Positions 32,146 through 40,343 of a stretch of DNA of 43,609 bases are shown here, in pieces (within the stretch, counting starts at the first letter, position 1; each line of letters starts with the position of its first letter). The translations under genes and the position numbers were made by a program. Location: the IMG/VR virus record IMGVR_UViG_3300024265_000105, positions 1-43,609 of that record, one strand, 5' to 3'. The notes under the pieces are model-generated. The model was not told the DNA's origin. It worked only from the letters and a program-made list of their open reading frames with translations, and ran no database searches. The stretch comes from a virus.

Positions 32146-33057
32146 TTAAAATAAATTTGGTCGATTATCTTTTGTAAATTGCTGTTTATTTTCCGTATAT
32201 TCTAAATAAGGAACAGTAGCATAGGCCCAAACATGACAAGACCAAACACAGATTCTTGCTAATTCTGGATTATTCCTTACTTTCACATCTTTCATTACAA
32301 AAACTAATTGTTTTACATCACGTAAAATATTTATTCTTTCCAAAACATTTTCTACATCGTCTTCCACCCCTACATAAATGTACCATCTCGTTTGCCAATC
32401 TTTCAACCCATTCCTTCGCATTATTTTCAATGCTCTTTTTACTGATTTTCTATATGAAATATGGTCAAAAGCAAATCTGATTTTTCCGGCACCACAATAG
32501 GACAAAGAAAATAACTCTCGACAAATCTTATCAGTCAAAAGACGATGGTCAAGTCCTTGGTTAAAATCGACTCTTAATTTTTCCTTTTTAAGTTGCCCGG
32601 CAATCTTGAAGAAATGCTCTGGAGCTGCAAGAATATTATTATCGAGAAGTAAAATATCTCTCGTCTGACCATCCCATAAATCATAGATGTCACTAACTAC
32701 ATGAATTTTACCTTCCTTCTTTGGTACAATGCAAAAGTAACAATTTCTTATACAACCTCTCGTTGCAAACCCAAGATTGATTTTTGGTTTGATTTTTTCT
32801 ATATTTACTGGCAAGTGTTTTTTCAAAATATAACCACTACCCCCAATCTCTGCAATGCCCTTCCACTTTCTACAACGATGCTTATTATAATCAAACACAC
32901 AAGAGACATAGATTTTATCATAAGCATCTATAAAAGGCAAAAGTGATTCGTCTTGTATCTGATAAACCTTGTCACCTTGTTGCTCATAGTAAACGCGAAG
33001 TTTTTCCAATGCAAGATTTGGAATTGTACTATCAACATTTACCAATAATATTTTCAT
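32146..33057 (-). CDS. Radical SAM protein with B12-binding-like N-terminus
   Basis: 303 residues from ATG 33057 (GGGGA 8 bases upstream). N-terminal Rossmann-like MKILLVNVDSTIPNLALEKL, then IGGSGYILKKHLPV, then CIRNCYFC (C102, C106, C109), the 4Fe-4S motif binding S-adenosylmethionine, and TIM-barrel-like strands (VDFNQGLDHRLL). Arranged like cobalamin-type or MiaB-type enzymes. Substrate unknown; modification of DNA, RNA or a host factor is possible. First gene after the terminator at 33077. Confidence 0.75.
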   Translation of the reverse strand: MKILLVNVDSTIPNLALEKLRVYYEQQGDKVYQIQDESLLPFIDAYDKIYVSCVFDYNKHRCRKWKGIAEIGGSGYILKKHLPVNIEKIKPKINLGFATRGCIRNCYFCIVPKKEGKIHVVSDIYDLWDGQTRDILLLDNNILAAPEHFFKIAGQLKKEKLRVDFNQGLDHRLLTDKICRELFSLSYCGAGKIRFAFDHISYRKSVKRALKIMRRNGLKDWQTRWYIYVGVEDDVENVLERINILRDVKQLVFVMKDVKVRNNPELARICVWSCHVWAYATVPYLEYTENKQQFTKDNRPNLF

Positions 33058-33076
33058 TGTATAATCCCCAAACAAA

Positions 33077-33110
33077 ACGAAAGACCAAATATTAAATTCT
33101 GGTCTTTCGT
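33077..33110 (-). terminator. Rho-independent terminator
   Basis: 11-bp perfect inverted repeat ACGAAAGACCA / TGGTCTTTCGT with a 12-base loop; the minus strand continues TTTTGTTTG. It follows the stop of the lysine-rich gene (33138) and precedes the radical SAM gene. Confidence 0.75.
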
Positions 33111-33137
33111 AAAGTAATAATGAAAGGAAGAAAACGG

Positions 33138-33770
33138 TTACTTTTTGGCGTAATATAGACCTTTGTCATTCTTTCTGATAACGTCAATACCTTTGACACT
33201 TTTCAAATAACCGGGAACCTTGGGAATACTTCTCCCCATACTTCCGGAATCTTTATCAGGGAATCTTTTCTTCAACAAAGATAAAATTTTCTTCTCCGAA
33301 ACTGGCCCATGTTCTTTGATAAATTCCAACACCGACATTATAATACCCGGCTTTTTCTTCTTATCCGATGCAGCGACTGCTTTTTTATCCTGCTTTTTTG
33401 CCTTTGATTTATCAGCATTCTTCTTAGCTGCTACCTTTTCATTCTTCGCTGTTTTCGATTTCTTTTCCTTATTTCTTGCAGCAACTCTTTTCTGTGCACT
33501 CGTGACATCTTTTGCCCTTCGCTTGTCAGCGGCAATGTCATCAACATCAATCACAATGACTTTGTGGCCTTTATTCTGTGCTCTCAGAATCTCATTGACT
33601 TTCTTGAGGTTCTTTTTGTCAAGCTCAGCTCCTTCAATGACTGTGTCCAGCTTTTCGAGTTTCTTTGTCAACTTTGCAGCATTCCAATTGTGAGCAGTTT
33701 TGAAGCCTAAGGCTTCATAAATCATCCTTGCTCTGGTTAGTGAAACTTTTCCTGAGAATTTCTTTGCCAT
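33138..33770 (-). CDS. Lysine-rich protein with C-terminal winged-helix-like part
   Basis: 210 residues. N-terminal 80 residues are a folded helical domain (LTRARMIYEALGFKTAHNWN); residues of about 85-140 are a Lys/Ala linker like histone H1 tails; the last 70 (IMSVLEFIKEHGPVSEKKIL, then VIRKNDKGLYYAKK) look like a winged helix. Probably a DNA-binding protein, maybe chromatin-like or regulatory. GAGGA ribosome binding site. Followed by a strong terminator, so it may be highly expressed. Confidence 0.6.
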   Translation of the reverse strand: MAKKFSGKVSLTRARMIYEALGFKTAHNWNAAKLTKKLEKLDTVIEGAELDKKNLKKVNEILRAQNKGHKVIVIDVDDIAADKRRAKDVTSAQKRVAARNKEKKSKTAKNEKVAAKKNADKSKAKKQDKKAVAASDKKKKPGIIMSVLEFIKEHGPVSEKKILSLLKKRFPDKDSGSMGRSIPKVPGYLKSVKGIDVIRKNDKGLYYAKK

Positions 33771-33811
33771 CTTTTTGTTCCTCTCTAAAATTAAAATTTT
33801 TGTTTACTTTT

Positions 33812-34153
33812 TCACTTAATTATTTTTACTTCCTCACCGAATTGATTGCAAACCTCGGTCATTGTAACTTCACGAATTTGGCATTTTTGTAGAAAACACC
33901 CATGAATAAATACCACCTTACCTCTGCTAAGAGTTTGATTACCTTCACCAGCAAGAGCTTGAATTACAGTATCGTTACGGTAATTACGGGTTTGATAGTT
34001 ATCCACCAAAGGAAACACACATTCGGTTTCAACTACTATATATTGTTTTCCCCATTCAATACCATAATTAAGACTTTCGTGAGCTAATTTCCCATGTATG
34101 ACACTTACTGCATAACTCCCATCTTTGATTGTTACAATATCACCCTTTTTCAT
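33812..34153 (-). CDS. Beta-rich small protein, unknown
   Basis: 113 residues, MKKGDIVTIKDGSYAVSVIH, KQYIVVETECVFPLV, ending FGEEVKIIK. Suggests a beta barrel of SH3 type. Strong GAGGA ribosome binding site within the end of the small gene upstream. No family recognised. Confidence 0.55.
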   Translation of the reverse strand: MKKGDIVTIKDGSYAVSVIHGKLAHESLNYGIEWGKQYIVVETECVFPLVDNYQTRNYRNDTVIQALAGEGNQTLSRGKVVFIHGCFLQKCQIREVTMTEVCNQFGEEVKIIK

Positions 34154-34154
34154 T

Positions 34155-34304
34155 TTATTTTCCTCTCAATCTACGATATTCTTTTTTGATTTCTTCTTTA
34201 TCATTTACCCATCGGCTGCTTGTAGCAACTGTGAGAATCTCATTCAAACTTTTACCATCTGAAACCAAATCCTCAACAAAATCTTGCACTGTTCTATTTT
34301 TCAT
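34155..34304 (-). CDS. Small helical protein
   Basis: 49 codons from ATG 34304, 11 bases inside the previous gene: MKNRTVQDFVEDLVSDGKSL, then TVATSSRWVNDKEEIKKEYR. Helical with a basic end. Its last codons carry the ribosome binding site of the next gene. Unknown function. Confidence 0.5.
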   Translation of the reverse strand: MKNRTVQDFVEDLVSDGKSLNEILTVATSSRWVNDKEEIKKEYRRLRGK

Positions 34305-34581
34305 GCTCCCCCAATTTTGCTTTCGCTGCTAAATGATACTGACCTTGGAAATGATTAGCTCCTTTGATATGCTTCCCACAGATGTGACATTTGTTTTCAA
34401 TTCTTATCATTTTATTTCCACAACACCATTTCACGTAAGGCTTTGAACCCGGCTCACGATGACGAATTACCACTTGCTCACATACAGTACAAAAATAAAT
34501 CTTCTTTACTGGCAACCGCTTCTCAGCTAATCCCATTAATTGTGTCTCATAACTGTCGAATGTTTTTATTTTTGAATTCAT
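34294..34581 (-). CDS. Small multi-cysteine zinc protein
   Basis: 95 residues with CTVC, WCCG and CHICGKHIKGANHFQGQYH, so two likely zinc sites, the second shaped like a C2H2 finger (C-x2-C ... H-x5-H). GGGAG ribosome binding site. First gene after promoter motif copy 3. Possibly a DNA-binding regulator. Confidence 0.6.
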   Translation of the reverse strand: MNSKIKTFDSYETQLMGLAEKRLPVKKIYFCTVCEQVVIRHREPGSKPYVKWCCGNKMIRIENKCHICGKHIKGANHFQGQYHLAAKAKLGEHEK

Positions 34582-34616
34582 ATCACTCCCAATAAATAAG
34601 CTGTTTTAACTTACAC

Positions 34617-34645
34617 CATATTATCGCAAGGAATCGGGCAAGGTC
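34617..34645 (-). promoter_or_regulatory. Phage promoter motif, copy 3
   Basis: Minus strand GACCTTGCCCGATTCCTT followed by GCGATAATATG and then GTGTAAG. TTGCGATAAT fits an extended -10 box; spacing from GAC/GAG to the core is the same 18 bases as copies 2 and 4. The upstream part is the most diverged of the four. Lies in the gap after the DnaB-like helicase. Confidence 0.65.
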
Positions 34646-34677
34646 GGGCATAATTCTTCCCATTTTGTAAAAAAATT

Positions 34678-36072
34678 TCAGAAACAACTACGGATAGCAG
34701 GATTGCTGAGAGCCAAACAGCCAGCCACATGGACACATTGACTTGGATGAAACTCATCATCATTAAGTGACACCCAATTCAAACGCGTAATTCCCTTTTT
34801 CTTTTCACTCTCCGTTTGATTAATTCCAATCATTCCTCTCACACTATCAATCTTTCGCCTATCATCTGAGAAATTGCCCATCTTCATTGTGCCCCTATCA
34901 TAAGACGCAGCGTCAGATTGAGTAGCTGTTATCAACAGACAGTGACGGCGTTGACTCAATGCCCGCAGACGTTTCCACGTTTCATTTATACAGTCTCGAC
35001 CTTCGAACTTCAGGTATTGCATTTTCAAAATATCAGCGTAATCAATCACGACTATGTCTGGTATCCAATCACTTCTTTCCCAATCTTGTAGAATACTCTC
35101 GATTCCATCGACACTGAGAGTTGAATTGAAATGACATGACAACTTGAGGTATGTTTCATTGCTCTTGACTTTTTTCAGCATTACCTTGTCACAAGCTTTC
35201 TTTGCTTTTCTCCAACTCAATTTTTTAGTAAAGTCTCTTTCATCTTGTTCCAATTTTATTCTGTCTTTTTTATCTCTCCAGATTTTTATTGGATAATCTA
35301 TCTCTTTCGGATAACGTGGTTGTTTAGATGCTCTTATCATCAAACGCCTCATTGTCTGATTTTGACCCATATCACCAACTTCAAACATTGCAACTCGTTT
35401 TCGTTGTGACATTCCTTGATAAGCCATTTCTTGCAACCAGAATGATTTTCCCACGCCTTTCTTGCCCATAAATCCAATAAATGACCCACGTTCAAGAGAA
35501 TCCCCAAAAAATTCACCGAGAGCACCCGGAAATTCAATCATTGTTTCGTTCTTCTCGACATCAAGGGCTGAGCGAATTGCATCTTCATCTTGCAACACGT
35601 CAATGCCTTCACCAACTCCCATCTCGATTTTACTATAACTGACTAACCTATCGTGAGCTTTGTCCGGATGAGCAGCAGTTAAATCAGATTCAACCTCCTC
35701 AATTAGATTCTCCATCTTGACTTGATTAAAATGGCGGGCAGCAATATCAATTATGTAATCACTGTTACTCTCAGATTTCAAATCTTCATATTCGTCACTC
35801 AATGATGCGAGAAATTTGTCCACAAGATTTACATTCGTTTTGTCTTTTGTTTTTTCAGACCAAGTTTCAAATAGACTTTCGATATGCTTCATCGGAGCTT
35901 TGTCATACCGCTTGTAATAATTTAAGCACCACTGAGCGACTATATTAGCCCATTTGGAACGAAAAGCTCTGGGCTGCCATTTTGTATTGATTCGACCCAA
36001 TACAACAGCGTCAACAATCATCCCGATGAGGACTCGTCTTTCTGCATCACTATTCTTTTTATCAATTCTCAC
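34678..36072 (-). CDS. DnaB-like replicative helicase
   Basis: 464 residues. N-terminal helical domain of about 150 residues, then a RecA core: Walker A GKKGVGKS (203-210), Walker B IPDIVVIDYADIL (D344), and CLLITATQSDAASYDRGTMK as in DnaB motif H3/H4 with Gln. The core carries about 60 extra residues around 255-310. Unwinds DNA at the fork with the primase encoded upstream. Starts with GTG at 36072, AAGG 8 bases before. Confidence 0.8.
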   Translation of the reverse strand: MRIDKKNSDAERRVLIGMIVDAVVLGRINTKWQPRAFRSKWANIVAQWCLNYYKRYDKAPMKHIESLFETWSEKTKDKTNVNLVDKFLASLSDEYEDLKSESNSDYIIDIAARHFNQVKMENLIEEVESDLTAAHPDKAHDRLVSYSKIEMGVGEGIDVLQDEDAIRSALDVEKNETMIEFPGALGEFFGDSLERGSFIGFMGKKGVGKSFWLQEMAYQGMSQRKRVAMFEVGDMGQNQTMRRLMIRASKQPRYPKEIDYPIKIWRDKKDRIKLEQDERDFTKKLSWRKAKKACDKVMLKKVKSNETYLKLSCHFNSTLSVDGIESILQDWERSDWIPDIVVIDYADILKMQYLKFEGRDCINETWKRLRALSQRRHCLLITATQSDAASYDRGTMKMGNFSDDRRKIDSVRGMIGINQTESEKKKGITRLNWVSLNDDEFHPSQCVHVAGCLALSNPAIRSCF

Positions 36073-36098
36073 AATATAAACCTTTATTTTATTGAGCC

Positions 36099-36575
36099 TT
36101 AGTTTTCCTCTCCATAATCAATTGAGACTGATTTATGCTTTTTTCCATTTTTGTCAATCCATGATTCTTCTTCCATCTCAAAATCATCTTTTTCATTTAA
36201 TTGAGGATTTGTTTTGTTATTTATATTATTATCTATTGCAACAGCAGTATCTAAGACTGCTGTTGCTTTACTAATATGTAGATAATTTAATATATAGGCT
36301 GATATACTTTTTGATATATAGATATTTCGCTTATTAGCTCCCAGAAGTTTACACTTTATAAAACCACTTTTCTCAAGTGAATTCACCCATTTTGAAATTG
36401 TCATCCTATCCACTTGGAAAATCTCAGCCAAGTAAATGTTGCTTGCCCAGCAGTGGCCTTTACTATTGCATAAGTTGATTATCACACCCATTAGCAATTT
36501 TGCATTTGCCCTCAAGTTTTTGCAGTGTAAAACTTTGTTGGGTATAATAATGAAATCCAGTTTTTTATTTTCCAA
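36099..36575 (-). CDS. Winged-helix DNA-binding protein (replication-initiator-like)
   Basis: 158 residues starting with TTG at 36575, chosen because AAAAGGAG lies exactly 7 bases upstream; the open frame extends to 36593. N-terminal FIIIPNKVLHCKNLRANAKL then GVIINLCNSKGHCWASNIYL, AEIFQVDRMTISKWVNSLEK, SGFIKCKL is a classic winged helix of the kind used in phage and plasmid replication proteins. The C-terminal part is acidic and Asn-rich. It lies just before the DnaB-like helicase gene, so initiation or helicase loading is plausible. Confidence 0.65.
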   Translation of the reverse strand: MENKKLDFIIIPNKVLHCKNLRANAKLLMGVIINLCNSKGHCWASNIYLAEIFQVDRMTISKWVNSLEKSGFIKCKLLGANKRNIYISKSISAYILNYLHISKATAVLDTAVAIDNNINNKTNPQLNEKDDFEMEEESWIDKNGKKHKSVSIDYGEEN

Positions 36576-36617
36576 TCTAAAGCTCCTTTTCAAATATCAA
36601 GAGAATTTCTGCACAAG

Positions 36618-36646
36618 CATATTATCGCTCAAAATAAGTGTAGCTC
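36618..36646 (-). promoter_or_regulatory. Phage promoter motif, copy 4
   Basis: Minus strand GAGCTACACTTATTTTGA followed by GCGATAATATG and then CTTGTG. Core identical to the other three; the TG before the core is GA here. It lies about 40 bases before the TTG start of the winged-helix gene. Confidence 0.7.
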
Positions 36647-36733
36647 ATAAAAAATTCCATCAAATACTTAAACCAACTCTATAACAACGATTTTAAGACG
36701 CACAGCAAGCCCGTCAGTCGATTTTCGTATAAA

Positions 36734-36751
36734 TTAGTATAATTATACTAA
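36734..36751. promoter_or_regulatory. 18-bp perfect palindrome in the longest replication-region gap
   Basis: TTAGTATAATTATACTAA is a perfect even palindrome. It lies in the 213-base gap between primase and the winged-helix gene, which also holds promoter motif copy 4. An operator, for example for the small Cro/CI-like protein, or part of an origin are both possible. The rest of the gap has no gene I can support. Confidence 0.45.
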
Positions 36752-36788
36752 ATCTCAAGTATCACCCGTTGGGCACGCTCCTGAGCCC

Positions 36789-37661
36789 TTATTCCAACAC
36801 CTCTCGTCTCAAGCGTTCTATGTTCTCTCTACTTTCATCTGCTGCATCTTTCTTATCGAGCACTACGTTATAAGTATCACCGGGAAAGACTGACAGGTCG
36901 TTAACCAATCGTCTTGCTCGTTTCTGTGCCTCTGGTTCATTATCAAAACAAATTGCTCTGACCGGATATTTCGCCATGCGTAAAAGCTGTTCTTGTGAGT
37001 AACCGGAGCCAAATGTAGAGACTGCTCCCGGGCCAATTCTCCAAGCATTTATTGGTCCCTCATTTACAATGATTGCATGCCGGGCAAAATCTTCACCATA
37101 AAGCAATTCTTTGTGAGGAATTGCTTCTTCATCGAGACCTGCACTTACATATCTTGCAACTTTTGGATTACTTGAAATCGAGCGGGTTGTCCAGCTAACA
37201 ATTTCTCCATGATAATAAATCGGAATCCATATACGCCAAGATAATTTGCTTGTGATTGTGATTCCCCATATTTTCCAGATGCGTTCTATTTCTCTCCATT
37301 TGAATTCTCTATTATGCAAGTATTTTTTATGAGCTGAATGAAGCCTTTGTGTTCCTATTGGAATGATAAGCTTGCCAAGTGGTTTCTTCTTTTCAAAATG
37401 TTGACTCTCTAAATTATCGAGCAGCTTTTCGACTTCTCTATAAGAAAGTTTTGTAAGCTCAATCACAGTATTGATGAGACGGTGACTGCCACAACGCCAG
37501 CAATTCACAAAATTTCCCTCGATTGAATATCCCATATACCAACCTTCACTATCACGTGAGCAAAAGGGGCAATCAAAATTTATCCAACCTTCACGGACAT
37601 GATAGTGTCCCGTGGGTCCCATTGGAATATTATATTCAGATAATATCTCTTTGAAATTCAT
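36789..37661 (-). CDS. DNA primase (zinc finger plus TOPRIM)
   Basis: 290 residues. Zinc ribbon C31, C34, C54, C57 (FDCPFC and NCWRCG), then a linker, RIWIPIYYHGEIVSWTTRSI strand region and TOPRIM motifs IIVNEGPINAW (E201) and AICFDNEPEAQKRA (D240). Short DnaG-like primases of this kind occur in phages. It makes primers for the polymerase. Coupled to the previous small gene by one-base overlap; own ribosome binding site weak. Confidence 0.8.
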   Translation of the reverse strand: MNFKEILSEYNIPMGPTGHYHVREGWINFDCPFCSRDSEGWYMGYSIEGNFVNCWRCGSHRLINTVIELTKLSYREVEKLLDNLESQHFEKKKPLGKLIIPIGTQRLHSAHKKYLHNREFKWREIERIWKIWGITITSKLSWRIWIPIYYHGEIVSWTTRSISSNPKVARYVSAGLDEEAIPHKELLYGEDFARHAIIVNEGPINAWRIGPGAVSTFGSGYSQEQLLRMAKYPVRAICFDNEPEAQKRARRLVNDLSVFPGDTYNVVLDKKDAADESRENIERLRREVLE

Positions 37662-37849
37662 TATAATGCTTTGAATAATTTAACGGCCACTTGGATTCTT
37701 GAAACTTTGTCCCCCATTTGAGTCACGTGCACATCTTCAAATCGAACCTCAATATCATTTTTGGCAGCTAAGATAAGTTGTTTATTCAATTCAAAGGTAA
37801 TATTTTTTACGGTTCCGACTATTGCCTTTTCTTTTTCACTTTGCATCAT
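37661..37849 (-). CDS. Small protein between helicase and primase
   Basis: 62 residues, MMQSEKEKAIVGTVKNITFE to SRIQVAVKLFKAL, one beta hairpin and helices. AAAGGA ribosome binding site. Starts inside the end of the helicase gene and ends on the primase start codon. Function unknown, perhaps a small replisome partner by context. Confidence 0.55.
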   Translation of the reverse strand: MMQSEKEKAIVGTVKNITFELNKQLILAAKNDIEVRFEDVHVTQMGDKVSRIQVAVKLFKAL

Positions 37850-39218
37850 TTTTTCCTTTCATTAAAAGTTTTCTTTGTAGTTGGTCAAATATACTCAGTC
37901 GATTTTTTGTTTTGCTCCCGTCAAGTGTCTCTGAGAGCACATCTTGTTTGTCTTGCAATACCTCACACAAGTAATGCTCAATCGTATCTCTTGCAACAAG
38001 ATGGTAAATACACATAGGCTCATCTGAATCTGGGTCAAATATTCTATCTTCCCATTGTGCCACATCACCGGGAGTCCAATCAAGCTCAATTCCAACTGCC
38101 GCTCTTGCTTTTGATAATTCTATAACTGTTCCCGCTGCTCTTGTCTGTCCAATAAATATTCTATACTTTTCATCTGTTTGAAAAGTCCTTACAGCTAAAT
38201 GACGTTTCTTACCTCTGACAGTACCATCAACTACAACAGATATTCCTTTGTATCTTTCTTTAAGTTGCTTGATAATGTCTTTGTGTATAGCAAAAATTGC
38301 AAGCTTACCTTCTTTTTTATCTAACCATCTATCAATCCACCTTAAAGTGTTTTGCATTTTTAGCGTCACTGCAAGCCGTTTCAAATATCCCATCTGCACA
38401 AGACGTTCTGCTTTCTTTGCTTTGTTTGCTCTTGTGATTGAGCGTTTGGTGAGCCACGTTATAAAATTGTTTTCAGCTTCATCATATTCATCTCTGTTTG
38501 ATATGTCAATAGGCACAACACGCCTATCTTTAGGAAGCCCACCGCGAAGCTTCCTGACCATACACCACGCTTCCATATTAGCATGAAGTTCGTCTAAGTG
38601 ACTTTCTCCTTTGTACTCCCATCCCCAAGGTTTTCGTTTGGGTTCACAATACCTCCAACGATATATCATAATGGAGGGATACTTATCTGGTCTAAGCAAA
38701 TTCAAAACATTGAAAAGTTCCTCTGGTCTGCTCTTGAGTGGAGTCCCTCCTAATGCGAGAATATAAGGCAAACCCTTTGCTAATTTTTTAGTTGCTCTAT
38801 AAAAATGCCGAGGCTTTTTTCGAGTTCCTCTTTCTTTGATATAATGACATTCATCAAGAATGAGAGTTTTCATACCAGTTGCTTGAAGAAATTCAACCCA
38901 GTATTGGAGAATATCCCAGTTGAGGATATATATTTTGCTCTTGTCTGTGTGAATAAATTGTCTTTTAGGTGGTGACTCTCCATTCAAAACAACACTTCTT
39001 ATTCCAAAGTATCGTCTTGCTTTTTCTTCCCAGTGCAGCTTTCCTATTTCGGGACAGACTACAACAGCAGGGAAAGCTTTTAGGTTCCGCTTGAGCCATT
39101 TTAGAGCTATAAAAGTCTTGCCCATCCGCATTTCGTATGCAAGCAAAGCTCTGCCGTTAAAATGCTCTATTTTTCTAACAGCTTTATCTTGATAGTCTCT
39201 TTGTTCTGGTTCAATCAT
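37836..39218 (-). CDS. SNF2/DEXH-type helicase
   Basis: 460 residues. QRDYQ motif at 6-10, Walker A-like EMRMGKT (29-35, where SNF2 proteins have DEMGLGKT), motif Ia VVVCP, DECHYIK (122-128), ALGGTPLKS (motif III), and a C-terminal lobe with IGQTRAAGTVIELSKA and QWEDRIF (388-394), corresponding to motif VI QAEDRxxR. Related to SMARCAL1-type annealing/remodelling enzymes found in phages. Likely remodels forks or recombination intermediates. No extra domain. ATGA overlap with an HNH gene. Confidence 0.85.
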   Translation of the reverse strand: MIEPEQRDYQDKAVRKIEHFNGRALLAYEMRMGKTFIALKWLKRNLKAFPAVVVCPEIGKLHWEEKARRYFGIRSVVLNGESPPKRQFIHTDKSKIYILNWDILQYWVEFLQATGMKTLILDECHYIKERGTRKKPRHFYRATKKLAKGLPYILALGGTPLKSRPEELFNVLNLLRPDKYPSIMIYRWRYCEPKRKPWGWEYKGESHLDELHANMEAWCMVRKLRGGLPKDRRVVPIDISNRDEYDEAENNFITWLTKRSITRANKAKKAERLVQMGYLKRLAVTLKMQNTLRWIDRWLDKKEGKLAIFAIHKDIIKQLKERYKGISVVVDGTVRGKKRHLAVRTFQTDEKYRIFIGQTRAAGTVIELSKARAAVGIELDWTPGDVAQWEDRIFDPDSDEPMCIYHLVARDTIEHYLCEVLQDKQDVLSETLDGSKTKNRLSIFDQLQRKLLMKGKNDAK

Positions 39219-39772
39219 TTTTGAATCTCAATCATATTTTGAAAAACTCTTGTCCAAATTTCTCTATCATAATTTACTTCTATATTACAAATATGGCATA
39301 AAGAAATCAGATTTTTTGGATTACAATTCTTTTTATCATAATTGATATGATGAGCACAAAGTTTTTTACCATTCTGCTTTTCAGTTTTGCCACAAAGCTG
39401 GCAGGTATGATTATCACGTTCACGGATATTTTCCCTTACTTTCTTAAATTCACGCGGATAAATCTCAAAAGAAATTCCACCTTTCCAATTTGGATGATTC
39501 TCAGGATTTTCAAATAATTTCTTTATAGTCTTACTAAGATTTTTACGATGTTCTGTTGAAAATATTTTTATTTTCCCTGCCTCACTCATTTTCTTTCGAG
39601 TCTCTTCCGGTAGTTTTCTTCCTATCAAAGTTTTGCTTATTTTCTTTCTTGTTTTTGAATTTCTCACATTATGACTATTAAGAAATTCATTCCATTTACG
39701 AAATGGCCTCCAACTTCGTTTCACATGTTTACCACAACCACATTTGCACAATGGAGCTTTATTATTTTTCAT
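39215..39772 (-). CDS. NUMOD3-HNH homing endonuclease, copy 1
   Basis: About 185 residues from ATG 39772 (a TTG at 39790 is in frame; neither start has a strong site). N-terminal CKCGCGKHVKRSWR zinc-like segment, two or three NUMOD3 repeats (ISKTLIGRKLPEETRKKMSE), NHPNWKGGISFEIYPREF, then HNH with CQLCGK and LCAHHINYDKKNCNPKNLIS, LCHIC. Inserted between the sigma-like gene and the helicase with ATGA overlap. Confidence 0.8.
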   Translation of the reverse strand: MKNNKAPLCKCGCGKHVKRSWRPFRKWNEFLNSHNVRNSKTRKKISKTLIGRKLPEETRKKMSEAGKIKIFSTEHRKNLSKTIKKLFENPENHPNWKGGISFEIYPREFKKVRENIRERDNHTCQLCGKTEKQNGKKLCAHHINYDKKNCNPKNLISLCHICNIEVNYDREIWTRVFQNMIEIQK

Positions 39773-39791
39773 CAGACTAATCTTATCCAAA

Positions 39792-40343
39792 CTAATAACT
39801 GGTAATACCTTTAATCTCCTCGAAAGCTTTTCGAATTCTCTTCATAGTCCAACCAAGCTGTCGGAGGCGGCTCCTCAAACGATTTCTCATTTTTCCCCCT
39901 GTGTGGTCGAGCCGAAAATTCTTGTTATTGAATATAGTTTCAACGACTTCCTTTGGAGTGTTAAGGAATAAACACAACACAATACAAGCATCTTGTTCCA
40001 TCTCATCGAGTAGTTCCATTACAGAGAAATTCTTATTTGATTTTAATTCAAATTGAAAGTCATCATCATGCCCATCACCAATCGAGCTATGAGTTGGCAC
40101 ATATCCTCTCCTCATATAGTCAAGCAGTCTTTTATTGATTCTGAATACAAGCCAAGTCGTTAGCTGAGACCTGCTCGAATCGTAATCATCAACTGCATGT
40201 ATAAAAATTAAATTGGCTTGTGCTTTCAAATCATCTAAGTCACCACCATAGGTTTTCCAGAATCTGTAAGCTGTCTCAGATACAAGTCCTCTCATATCTT
40301 CATATGTTTCTGTGAGTATTTCTTTGTGAAGTTTTGAATTCAT
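39792..40343 (-). CDS. Sigma-factor-like protein (region 2 type)
   Basis: 183 residues. Residues of about 30-80 read like sigma-70 region 2: GGDLDDLKAQANLIFIHAVD, DYDSSRSQLTTWLVFRINKR, LLDYMRR, with the aromatic/basic helix that melts the -10 box. The C-terminal part (DHTGGKMRNRLRSRLRQLGW) could be a degenerate region 4 HTH. Probably a phage transcription factor; may direct RNA polymerase to the GCGATAATATG motif, which is inference. GGGGGAG ribosome binding site. Confidence 0.65.
   Translation of the reverse strand: MNSKLHKEILTETYEDMRGLVSETAYRFWKTYGGDLDDLKAQANLIFIHAVDDYDSSRSQLTTWLVFRINKRLLDYMRRGYVPTHSSIGDGHDDDFQFELKSNKNFSVMELLDEMEQDACIVLCLFLNTPKEVVETIFNNKNFRLDHTGGKMRNRLRSRLRQLGWTMKRIRKAFEEIKGITSY

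Noticed and set aside
36752-36790. GGGC/GCCC stem after the primase stop as a terminator
   Set aside because: Only four pairs and no T-tract on the minus strand.
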